A DNA stretch of 64,000 nt from Planctomycetaceae bacterium. Lineage in GTDB: Bacteria; Planctomycetota; Planctomycetia; Planctomycetales; Planctomycetaceae. Positions 18,512 to 26,591 of the stretch are shown piece after piece (the first letter of the stretch is position 1; each line of letters begins with the position of its first letter). Made by a program: the position numbers and the translations under genes. The notes beneath the pieces are model-generated. The model was not told the origin of the DNA. It saw only the letters and a program-made list of their open reading frames with translations, and did not search any database. The stretch covers positions 248,001 to 312,000 of the forward strand of contig JAWKTX010000007.1 of the NCBI GenBank assembly GCA_041398825.1, given 5' to 3'.

Positions 18512-19433
18512 GAATCGATGTTCCCACGATGGAGGTGTTGAATGTCGAGCCGATCGAGTCGGCGTTCTTCAGGAACCCGGACGATATCACCGAATGGAAC
18601 CGGATTCGACGCAGCCCTGTCCTTCAAGCCCGTGATTTCCGAACAAGGGCAACACAACACTCGCCGTCATGACCGGTATGACTCGCGCAATTAGCAGAAC
18701 CCTTAACATTGTTGCAAACACTTCTTTGCGCGCAACTGTTGCGACCCAACCCAGGGAAATCGCCGGCTCTCTCCGTAACACCTTGCTGTCAATACGCTTG
18801 CGACCAGGGTCAGCCTGTGCCGATTGTAGCAATTGCGCGGATGGCACGACCTTTGCCTGTTAGTCTGAGCGTTGTGACGAAAACGGTTGTTACAGATTTG
18901 ACGAATGAGAGAGCGTTGTTTCGGCTGCATTTCCAAAGAGCCAGCGAAGCGACATTCGAGAGAGACATTCTTCAGGCCAACAACCGGGCTCGGTTCATAG
19001 CGAGAGAGAGGGAGTTGACGGTCTCTTCATACCGTCCGCTGGCAGCCTGCCTGACAGCGTTGTTTGTCCGACGCGGGGAGGGGTATCGAACTGCGTGTGA
19101 ATGTCTTCGAGTATTGCGGCAGCCTGCGTGAGAGACAGGCTGAAAGCAATTCGCAGACCTCGCATTCGCAGGCCCCTTCCTCGCATCGGGTGACACCTGC
19201 CTCCAGTCCAGAACATCAATGCAGACACATCTCAGTTGCGTCTGTCGAACCGCTGCGAACCTGCGCGACCCTTCGACAACGCCATTTTGGCGCCGTAGCG
19301 GCGTTTGTTGGAATCGGACCAGCTGGCAGACCTGTTTTGTCTGCCAACGGATGCCGCATGGAGTGATTGGCCCTGAAGGCCCATCGCGCTGATGCGGTAA
19401 CAAATTCCCTCTTAGTGTGATTTGGAGAATGAA
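18512..19433. other. 922-bp region with no supported gene
   Basis: Divergent promoters for the epimerase and the pilin-like gene must lie here. Several overlapping frames of 60-143 codons exist on both strands (for example 18709-19131 and 18972-19403), but none shows a domain, signal peptide or clear start, and they overlap each other. No tRNA or intrinsic terminator was seen. It may hold gene remnants or an unrecognised RNA. Confidence 0.4.
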
Positions 19434-20156
19434 ATGTTAAATCTGCTGAAGCAACTTCGGCGGGACGAATACGGAGTGATCCTGTCGACGGAAATCGTCA
19501 TTGTTGGCAGTGTGCTGGTGATCGGGTTGATCACCGGCCTCAGCTGTCTTCAGAAATCTGTCAATGCCGAATTGCGAGATCTCGGGAATGCAGTAGGCTC
19601 TCTGGACCAGTCTTATTCGTTCGCAGGTCATTACAAGCCCCCAACAAACGGAAAATGCTGCGCATGGACTGCCGGATCTTCGTTTCACAATTGCGAAGAG
19701 AAGGACAAATGCCACGGTGATATTGTCGGCGGTGCATGCTGCGAAACAGCTGTCATCTCTACGGGCTGCAGCACGTGCGAAGCGTGTGGTGGAGCTGGCT
19801 GTGGATCCTGCAGTTCTGCGCCCTGTGGCGGTTGTGGGACCGTTGGCTGTCACGGAAGTTGCGGTTCCGGACAGGTTGGTTCAGGTGCTGGAAAGGCACG
19901 ATGTATCGACGCTGGCGTTCCGAAAATGAAGGTTTCTGAATGGCCGTCAGCCCGGACTCATTCGCATTCTGCACCACTGCCAAATGGCAGCCTGATCCCG
20001 GTTCCTGAAGGGACTCCAGGATTCGGAGTTCACTCTGAAGTCATCAGCCACTCCGGAGTGGTGCATGAGGCTGTTTTGAGTGGGGAATGCTGTTCCCAAA
20101 CCGTGCCACTTCCAGCTCATTCCGGTGATATCAATATTCCTGACCACGTCTGGTGA
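19434..20156 (+). CDS. Cys-rich pilin-like membrane protein
   Basis: 240 aa from ATG 19434, preceded by a GGAGA ribosome site; a TTG four codons earlier is less likely. The N-terminus resembles type IVb/Flp-like prepilins: basic LKQLRRDEYG, then a hydrophobic helix (VILSTEIVIVGSVLVIGLITG) with a Glu at +6 after the Gly, where canonical pilins have +5. Residues ~70-160 contain about 16 cysteines and many Gly residues (CSTCEACGGAGCGSC), which suggests a disulfide-rich or metal-binding surface domain. The remainder is Pro/Ser/His-rich. No assembly genes are nearby. The pilin relationship is tentative; the alternative is a planctomycete-specific wall protein. Confidence 0.6.
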   Translation: MLNLLKQLRRDEYGVILSTEIVIVGSVLVIGLITGLSCLQKSVNAELRDLGNAVGSLDQSYSFAGHYKPPTNGKCCAWTAGSSFHNCEEKDKCHGDIVGGACCETAVISTGCSTCEACGGAGCGSCSSAPCGGCGTVGCHGSCGSGQVGSGAGKARCIDAGVPKMKVSEWPSARTHSHSAPLPNGSLIPVPEGTPGFGVHSEVISHSGVVHEAVLSGECCSQTVPLPAHSGDINIPDHVW

Positions 20157-20243
20157 TCTGTTTTGTGATCCAATGGACCATTCGAATTTGACCACTCTCA
20201 TCTGTTCTGGTTGAATCGAGTATCCGCTGAAAACTTCGAAAAG

Positions 20244-20275
20244 CGCCCGAGTCCCGGACTCGGGCGTTTTTCATT
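20244..20275 (+). terminator. Intrinsic terminator after the Cys-rich pilin-like gene
   Basis: A 10-bp stem CGCCCGAGTC/GACTCGGGCG with a three-base loop (20244-20266), followed by TTTTTCATTT. It separates the pilin-like gene from the downstream guanylyltransferase. Confidence 0.9.
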
Positions 20276-20391
20276 TACCCGTCATGACTTACAGTTGCGA
20301 GAAGAATGGTCTGCCCGCTGGATGGTGAGCGGTCGGACGGCGACAAATTGCGCAAAACCCAATCACGTGGTTTATTCAGAACGGCTGATCG

Positions 20392-21468
20392 ATGTTGCAT
20401 GCAGTGGTGATGGCTGGTGGTAGCGGGACACGTTTTTGGCCACAGAGTCGACATCAGATGCCTAAGCAACTGCTGCGTCTTGCAGGGGATCGAACGATGA
20501 TCCAGCAGACAGTGGATCGCAGCACCGGCTGGGCATCTCCCGAATGCACCTGGATTGTGACCAACCACCTTCAGGCAGCGAAGACGGCCGAGCAGCTTCC
20601 GGAACTGCCGATTGGCAATATTCTGGTCGAGCCTGCGGCACGGAATACAGCTCCATGCGTAGGACTGGCGGCCATTCAGATTCTGCACAACGACCCTGAG
20701 GGCATCATGTTCGTGATGCCGGCAGATCACGTGATTCAACCGGCAGAAGCCTTTGACGCTGCGGCGAGACAAGCCATTCAGATCGTCGAATCACAGCCGG
20801 ATCGGCTGGTCCTGTTTGGAGTAGCACCGACATTTCCATCGACCGGATACGGTTACATCGAACGATCGTCCATGATACCAGGGTCCAGTCCTCCGGTTTT
20901 TGATGTCAAATCCTTCCGAGAAAAACCGCAGCTGGAAACTGCTGAAGACTACCTTCGGGCAGGCACCTTCTACTGGAACTGCGGAATTTTCTGCTGGAAA
21001 GCCCAGACGATTGTCGATTGCCTGGCGGAGTTCGAACCGGAAGTTCATGACCGGCTTCAGCGAATTGCCGAGTCACTCAGGAATGGAAACTCGGAGCAGG
21101 TTATTGCTGATGAGTTTCCTCAGATGAAAAGCATTTCCATCGATTACGCGGTTCTCGAACGCGCGAAAGGCGTAACCGTAATCGAGGCCCCGTTCCAGTG
21201 GGATGACGTCGGGAGCTGGCTTGCGGTTCCTCGTTTAATTGGAGTGGATGCTCACGGCAATGCGGTCGACGGACCCTTCTGCGGGATCGACACACACAAC
21301 TGCATCGTTCGATCAACGGACGACCATCTGATTGCAACGCTTGGCGCAAAGAACCTGATCATTGTCCATACACCTGACGCAACGCTGGTTGCCGACGTTG
21401 AACAATCCGAACGTATCAAAGAGGTCCTGGCGAAGCTCAGCGAAGAAGGAAAGTCAGAGTTCCTTTAA
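20392..21468 (+). CDS. manC: Mannose-1-phosphate guanylyltransferase
   Basis: 358 aa, the length of the single-domain enzyme, without the C-terminal phosphomannose-isomerase domain of bifunctional ManC/AlgA. The nucleotide-binding signature MAGGSGTRFWPQSR lies at residues 7-20, FVMPADHVI near 105, SFREKP near 180 and WNCGIFCWKA near 195. It makes GDP-mannose from mannose-1-phosphate and GTP for glycans and exopolysaccharide. It follows the terminator at 20244, so it probably has its own promoter; the glycan genes 2-5 kb away run the other way. Start ATG at 20392 with the binding loop immediately after, so little choice of start remains. Confidence 0.93.
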   Translation: MLHAVVMAGGSGTRFWPQSRHQMPKQLLRLAGDRTMIQQTVDRSTGWASPECTWIVTNHLQAAKTAEQLPELPIGNILVEPAARNTAPCVGLAAIQILHNDPEGIMFVMPADHVIQPAEAFDAAARQAIQIVESQPDRLVLFGVAPTFPSTGYGYIERSSMIPGSSPPVFDVKSFREKPQLETAEDYLRAGTFYWNCGIFCWKAQTIVDCLAEFEPEVHDRLQRIAESLRNGNSEQVIADEFPQMKSISIDYAVLERAKGVTVIEAPFQWDDVGSWLAVPRLIGVDAHGNAVDGPFCGIDTHNCIVRSTDDHLIATLGAKNLIIVHTPDATLVADVEQSERIKEVLAKLSEEGKSEFL

Positions 21469-21634
21469 GATCACATGGATTTGCTGATCGACACCTGCAC
21501 GGGAGATGAGTTCGGCACTGAAAATTGTGAGTCACACCTTCCGTGTATCACAGTAGCCGCGCCCCGCAGGACCAACGGGACACTGGCCGAATGCTGACCT
21601 CAGGTTTCGTATCCGATGAAACACATGACGGCCG

Positions 21635-22774
21635 CTACCCGTTGAGCGCCTGGTCCAGGTCTTCGATGAGATCGTCAGCATGTTCGAGTCCCACGGAGAC
21701 TCGCACAAGCTGATCGGTGATTCCAGCGGCCGCACGGGCTCTTGAAGTCATTGCGGCGTGGCTCATGGTTGTCGGGAACGAAATCAGAGATTCGATGCCA
21801 CCAATACTGATCGCCATGTCAAAGAGCTTTGTCCTGACGCAAACCTGTTCGGTCAGACTGCGATCCCCATTCACTTCGAAGCTCATCATAGCTCCAAACC
21901 CTTTCTGTTGTCGTGCAGCGATTTGGTGCTGAGGATGTGATTCCAGCCCCGGGTAATGCACTCGACTGACTTTGGGATGCCCTTCCAGAAACTCTGCAAT
22001 TTTCATCGCACTGGCCTGTTGTGCCTCCATTCGAACGGCCAGTGTCTTGACACCGCGAAGTACGAGCCAGGCATCAAAAGGAGAACATGCTAAGCCCATC
22101 GCGTTACAAAGCCAGGCGATCCTGCGCGCATGAGATTCTGTGCGGCTGATGACACAACCGCCGATGACGTCAGAATGGCCGTTGATGTATTTCGTCGTGG
22201 AATGAATAACGATATCAACCCCGTATTCCAGGGGACGTTGCAGGTAAGGAGAAAGAAACGTGTTGTCCGCAATTGTGACGGCGCCGTGTTGTTGTGCCAG
22301 TTCGACAATCGCAGCAAGATCAACGACTTTAAGAAGCGGATTACTTGGTGTTTCAATCCAGATGCACTTTGTGCTGGGCGTGATCGCTTCGCGAGTTTCA
22401 TCCAGATTGGTCATGTCGACAAAGCTGAAGGAAAGTCCCTTGCCGGAAAGGTACTTTTCAAATAGTCGAAATGTGCCACCGTAGACATCTTTCGGGACAA
22501 CAAGATGATCACCCGGGGAGAACAGCGAAATCGCGCAGTAGATCGCCGACATGCCTGACGACGTCGCCGCACATCCCACGCCTCCTTCCAGCGCCGCCAG
22601 ATTCTCTTCCAAGGCCGTCCGTGTTGGGTTACTCGAACGCGTGTAGTCGTATCCGGAGTTCGTTTCCAATCCGGTCCAGTAAAATGTTGAGGATGGATAT
22701 ATGGGCGTTGTGACGCTGTTGTACTGCTGATCTTTATGAACGCCGCCGTGGACACTTTTCGTTTGGAAATGCAT
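21635..22774 (-). CDS. Cystathionine gamma-synthase/lyase family PLP enzyme
   Basis: 379 aa from ATG 22774, the usual family length; the frame is open a further 39 codons upstream but that extension has no family character. PLP-lysine Lys195 lies in HSTTKYINGHSDVIGG. SNPTRTALE near residue 48 and ETPSNPL near 141 are also diagnostic. Trans-sulfuration enzymes of this family interconvert homocysteine, cysteine and activated homoserine. Synthase and lyase cannot be told apart by eye. Monocistronic, with a CBS-domain gene upstream on the same strand about 370 bp away. Confidence 0.9.
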   Translation of the reverse strand: MHFQTKSVHGGVHKDQQYNSVTTPIYPSSTFYWTGLETNSGYDYTRSSNPTRTALEENLAALEGGVGCAATSSGMSAIYCAISLFSPGDHLVVPKDVYGGTFRLFEKYLSGKGLSFSFVDMTNLDETREAITPSTKCIWIETPSNPLLKVVDLAAIVELAQQHGAVTIADNTFLSPYLQRPLEYGVDIVIHSTTKYINGHSDVIGGCVISRTESHARRIAWLCNAMGLACSPFDAWLVLRGVKTLAVRMEAQQASAMKIAEFLEGHPKVSRVHYPGLESHPQHQIAARQQKGFGAMMSFEVNGDRSLTEQVCVRTKLFDMAISIGGIESLISFPTTMSHAAMTSRARAAAGITDQLVRVSVGLEHADDLIEDLDQALNG

Positions 22775-22905
22775 GAATGAACCCGACCCGATTGGAGGTA
22801 GCTGTGAAGAGTCGGGATTGTAACCAACGCATTTGCCGAAGGGCAGGCTCGGTAGAATGAAGACTTCTCCGCGTTCGGGAAGCCGCAGCATGCAGCGATC
22901 AAATG

Positions 22906-22938
22906 CCTGAGATCAGGAGCCTGAGATCAGGAGCCTGA
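22906..22938. repeat. Short tandem repeat, 14-bp unit
   Basis: Two exact copies of CCTGAGATCAGGAG (22906-22919, 22920-22933) and a partial third. It lies in the 371-bp gap between the CBS gene and the trans-sulfuration gene, upstream of the chosen start of the latter. Each unit is close to a palindrome, so it could form a small hairpin or bind a dimeric regulator; this is only a suggestion. The rest of the gap shows nothing else. Confidence 0.6.
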
Positions 22939-23145
22939 ACTCCTAACGGCGGCGGAACGTCAGCAACGGGCCGTCTGCGCGGCGCGGCCAGAGAATTCAG
23001 CCGGAGTCGACTGAGCCGAAGCGGGATCTGCGACAATTCTCCACGCAACCGAATTCTTACGAATTCGGTTACGCAGAAGGTTCATCCATTTGAATCCAAT
23101 GGACCCACCATGATCCCGGCTGGCTGAAATTGAGAGCACCACCAC

Positions 23146-23565
23146 TCAATACTGTTCCACCAGGTATCGAATCAAATCGGTGGACGTCACGAGGCCGACA
23201 AGCTGTGTCCCATCGACAACAGGCAGACTATGGAAACTACTGGTCGACAATAGCTGGGCCGCATCACGTACCGTCGATGAAGATGCAATCGAAACCGGGG
23301 ATTTCTGCATGACGTCGGCAAGCTTGTAAGTGTGATCAAGGACCGTATCGAGTCCGCGTGCATCCTGGTTCCCAAACTCACCGAAACTGACTCGCAGAAA
23401 ATCCGACCAACTCAGAATGCCGACCAGTTCGGTCCCGCTGACCACAGGAAGGTGATGAATCTGTTTCTCTTCAAACAGCTTGCGCGCCTTCGAAAGAGGA
23501 TCACTCAAATCGAGGGTAGTCACGTCTTTGGTCATCACGTGGGAGATAGGATCATTCTTCCGCAT
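23146..23565 (-). CDS. Stand-alone CBS-domain pair protein
   Basis: 139 aa made almost entirely of two CBS motifs: residues ~8-60 (VTTLDLSDPLSKARKLFEE, HHLPVVSGTELVGILSWSDFL) and ~80-139 (VRDAAQLLSTSSFHSLPVVDGTQLVGLVTSTDLI). Such pairs bind adenosyl nucleotides and act as sensors or regulators of a partner. No partner is fused, and the target is unknown. Confidence 0.88.
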   Translation of the reverse strand: MRKNDPISHVMTKDVTTLDLSDPLSKARKLFEEKQIHHLPVVSGTELVGILSWSDFLRVSFGEFGNQDARGLDTVLDHTYKLADVMQKSPVSIASSSTVRDAAQLLSTSSFHSLPVVDGTQLVGLVTSTDLIRYLVEQY

Positions 23566-24122
23566 TGTCTACTACTTTCGTACAGAGTCGCCTGAAAAGC
23601 TTCGTCACCTGAAAACGATTCACTGCAGAATTCACAGATACCGTTCACAATCCCATGGAGAAGCATAAATCGTTCCGAATACGGAGCCCGAGGATCAGAC
23701 GATCAGTAACGTTCCGAGGCAGCTTGCGTGCTGCAACCATCAGGGAATCAATTGAAAGCGTTCATTGCTGGTCCGGTATGGCATTTCGTGTGCGTTTCAT
23801 ATGCCGCGGCGGAATACAAAGCGCCGAAGGCGTTTTCAGGAATTCGGGTTGGCTGAGTCGGTGAAGAGCCCGGATTCGCACGATTGCGCCTGTATGCACA
23901 GTGGGTTCGTGCGGAATGTTGCGCGATGTGCCGCTTTGGACCATGTGCAGCTTTGTGTCAAGCTCTGTTGAGTCTGGCCTGACGGTGACAGATGACGATT
24001 CCCGACTGCTGAAGTCGGATTGGCTGTCAATAGCCGATGGTCCCCGATACGCTTTGAGGTCCTCGTTTCGCCTTTGTGGGTCCTTTGTTTCGCCTTTGTG
24101 GGTCCTTTGTTTGTGAGTCAGG
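23566..24122. other. 557-bp gap with no supported gene
   Basis: Between the divergent CBS gene and ribokinase. It holds the tandem repeat at 24065-24108. Short frames here have no recognisable features. Confidence 0.45.
24065..24108. repeat. Exact 22-bp tandem duplication upstream of ribokinase
   Basis: Two identical adjacent copies of a 22-bp unit that begins GTTTCGCC and ends GGTCCTTT (24065-24086, 24087-24108), ending 14 bp before the ribokinase ATG. It occupies the position expected for the 5' untranslated region and ribosome site. Confidence 0.9.
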
Positions 24123-25088
24123 ATGTTGGCCGACCATCAGAAAAATTCAGCCCGTATCGTCGTCGTTGGCTCCATCAATCTTGATCTGGTGGTTCGTTCG
24201 CAGACTTTGCCTCGTCCGGGTGAAACACTGATGGGACGTTCCTTTGAAGAAATTCCCGGAGGAAAAGGCGCGAACCAGGCTGTTGCAGCCTCACGCCTCG
24301 GTGCACAGGTTTCCATGATTGGCGCTTTGGGAGAAGATGCCTTTGCAGATCGATTACGAAGCGGACTGAAGAAGAGCGGCGTAGACGTTCGGTTTGTCAC
24401 CACAAAGCGAGATTGTTACAGCGGCGTCGCGGTGATTGGTGTGGACGACAGTGGTCAAAACTGCATTACGGTTGTTCCGGGGGCAAACGGTCTTGTAACT
24501 CCCGAACAAATTCAGCAATCGGTTGAATTGATCGCTGAAGCTGATGTTCTTCTCCTGCAACTGGAGGTGCCTGTACCCGCGGTCGCTGCTGCTTCAGAGC
24601 TCGCTCGGCAACATGGGGTAACAGTGATCTTCGATCCTGCCCCGGCGCAACAATCGCTTCCTGAAGCGATTTTCCTGGCGGATGTCATTTGCCCGAACGA
24701 ATCCGAGGCGGAGATACTTACCGGTATCACGATCAAATCCACTGAAGATGCCGCACTGGCAGCCAGCCGCCTATGCGGAATGGGCGCAAGGTATGCGGTG
24801 GTGACGATGGGACATCAGGGAGTAGTTTGGTGCGAGCGTGTTGTCAGTGAGGCACAGCGGAATCAGTGGCACCATGTCCCTGCGTTTCCGGTTCAGGCAG
24901 TTGATACGACCGCTGCCGGTGACGCATTTGCCGGTGCGCTGGGAATTCGGCTTGCCGAAGGGGCAACATTCGCGGATGCTGTTCGTTTCGCGTGTGCGGC
25001 TGGAGGACTGGCGGCATCACGCGCGGGGGCTCAACCAGCAATGCCGTCGCGGTGGGAAGTCGATCAGCTGGTTCAACCATCGGAGTAA
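24123..25088 (+). CDS. rbsK: Ribokinase (PfkB family)
   Basis: 321 aa, normal length. The N-terminal PfkB signature GGKGANQAVAASRLG lies near residue 42, VVPGANG near 120, and the C-terminal signature VDTTAAGDAFAGAL, with the catalytic Asp at about residue 266. It phosphorylates ribose or a related pentose/nucleoside at the 5 position using ATP. There is no ribose transporter next to it. The following DUF1501 gene starts 48 bp later on the same strand, so they may share a transcript. Confidence 0.92.
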   Translation: MLADHQKNSARIVVVGSINLDLVVRSQTLPRPGETLMGRSFEEIPGGKGANQAVAASRLGAQVSMIGALGEDAFADRLRSGLKKSGVDVRFVTTKRDCYSGVAVIGVDDSGQNCITVVPGANGLVTPEQIQQSVELIAEADVLLLQLEVPVPAVAAASELARQHGVTVIFDPAPAQQSLPEAIFLADVICPNESEAEILTGITIKSTEDAALAASRLCGMGARYAVVTMGHQGVVWCERVVSEAQRNQWHHVPAFPVQAVDTTAAGDAFAGALGIRLAEGATFADAVRFACAAGGLAASRAGAQPAMPSRWEVDQLVQPSE

Positions 25089-25136
25089 GTCTGCTTCGGG
25101 GAATGGTCGCTGAGAATTCGATAGAGGATCGAGGGC

Positions 25137-26558
25137 ATGATTCGAATGTCAGATGAAAACTTCAGCCGGCGCCGGGTCCTGCAGCAATCGGCACTCGGAC
25201 TTGGATCGCTGGGGCTGGCAAGTCTGCTTGCCAACGAAGGAAGATTGATAGCTGCCCCGGAAGCAGTCGGGGGACTCCAGCATTCGCGGTCGCCTCACTT
25301 TGCAGGCAAGGCCAAGAGAGTCATCCATTTTTTTCTGAATGGCGGGCCGTCACATGTCGATACGTTTGATCCCAAACCACAACTGGCTCGCTTCGTCAGT
25401 CGGACAGTTTCGGACAATCTACTGACAGAACGAAAGACGGGTGCCGCCCTGCCATCACCATTTCGTTTTCGAAAGTATGGCCAATCCGGAATTGAAGTGA
25501 GTGAGATTTTTTCAAAAACGGCGGCTCATATCGATGACATAGCGGTGATTCGTTCGATGTATGCCCAGGTGCCAAACCATGAACCGTCCCTGATGCTGAT
25601 GAATTGTGGCGACTCTGTTCAGCCTCGTCCCAGCATGGGTTCCTGGGTGATGTATGGTCTGGGTACAGAGAATCAGAATCTGCCGGGGTTTATTGCAATG
25701 TGCCCCGGCGGTCTGCCAATCAAAGATTCTGAAAACTGGCAGTCGGCGTTTCTGCCGGGAGCGTTTCAGGGCACTTACATCGATTCGCAACATCGTGAAC
25801 TGAGTCGTTTGATTGAGAACATCGAGCATCCGCAGATTGCGACGCCAGCGCAGCGTCGTCAGCTGAACCTGCTTGCCGGCATAAATGCTCGTCACCGAAA
25901 GGGAAGGCTCGACGAGCGCCTGGAGGCACGAATTCAGTCGTTTGAGCTGGCGTTTCGAATGCAGCGAGATGCGGCCGAAGCCTTCGATATCACTCGTGAA
26001 CCTCCCCATATTCAGCAGATGTACGGCGACGGAGTCCATGGTCGACAAACGCTGATTGCGAGACGGTTGCTGGAAAGAGGCGTCCGATATGTGCAGCTTT
26101 GGCACGGCGCCGGACAACCGTGGGACAATCATGCTGGTATCGAAGGAGCCCATCGAAATCTCGCGGCACAAATTGACGGTCCGATTGCAGCATTGCTGAC
26201 GGATCTGAAACAGCGAGGCATGTTCGATGACACTCTCATCCTTTGGGGAGGAGAGTTTGGCCGAACACCAACAGTTGAACTGTCGGGCGACGGCAAGCCA
26301 CAGGATGGTCGAGACCACAATCACTGGGGCTTCAGTGTCTGGCTGGCAGGGGGCGGTATTAAAGGCGGTACGGTTTACGGGACGACGGACGAACTGGGGT
26401 TCCGGGCAGCAGAGAACCCCGTCAGCATTCATGACCTGCACGCGACCATGCTGCATTGCCTTGGTTTCGACCACCGACAACTAACGTTTCGTTATGCGGG
26501 TCGAGACTTCCGACTGACGGACGTTCATGGCAATGTGATCGACGCTGTTCTGAGCTAA
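25137..26558 (+). CDS. DUF1501 protein (Tat-exported, sulfatase-like fold)
   Basis: 473 aa. A twin-arginine-type leader lies at residues ~10-30 (SRRRVLQQSALGLGSLGLASLLA). Family motifs follow: HFFLNGGPSHVDTFDPKP near 65, SMGSWVMYGLGTE, LLERGVRYVQLWHG, and the C-terminal HNHWGFSVWLAGGGIKGGTVYG. DUF1501 proteins are abundant in planctomycetes, usually next to a PSD1 protein, and have an alkaline-phosphatase/sulfatase-like fold; their substrate is unproven. Here the neighbour is ribokinase and no PSD1 gene is adjacent. An ATG three codons downstream is a possible alternative start. Confidence 0.9.
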   Translation: MIRMSDENFSRRRVLQQSALGLGSLGLASLLANEGRLIAAPEAVGGLQHSRSPHFAGKAKRVIHFFLNGGPSHVDTFDPKPQLARFVSRTVSDNLLTERKTGAALPSPFRFRKYGQSGIEVSEIFSKTAAHIDDIAVIRSMYAQVPNHEPSLMLMNCGDSVQPRPSMGSWVMYGLGTENQNLPGFIAMCPGGLPIKDSENWQSAFLPGAFQGTYIDSQHRELSRLIENIEHPQIATPAQRRQLNLLAGINARHRKGRLDERLEARIQSFELAFRMQRDAAEAFDITREPPHIQQMYGDGVHGRQTLIARRLLERGVRYVQLWHGAGQPWDNHAGIEGAHRNLAAQIDGPIAALLTDLKQRGMFDDTLILWGGEFGRTPTVELSGDGKPQDGRDHNHWGFSVWLAGGGIKGGTVYGTTDELGFRAAENPVSIHDLHATMLHCLGFDHRQLTFRYAGRDFRLTDVHGNVIDAVLS

Positions 26559-26591
26559 TTCTTCCGAACGATCGGATGCCGGTACCGCTGG

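Noticed and set aside
18709..19131. 140-codon ORF in the 922-bp gap
   Set aside because: Overlaps other frames on both strands and shows no domain, signal peptide or good start.
22906..22938. CRISPR-like or regulator-site reading of the 14-bp tandem
   Set aside because: Only two and a half units, no spacers, and no cas genes nearby.
25512..26480. 322-codon minus-strand ORF inside the DUF1501 gene
   Set aside because: It is antisense to a confidently recognised gene and its protein has no family character; typical of a GC-rich shadow frame.
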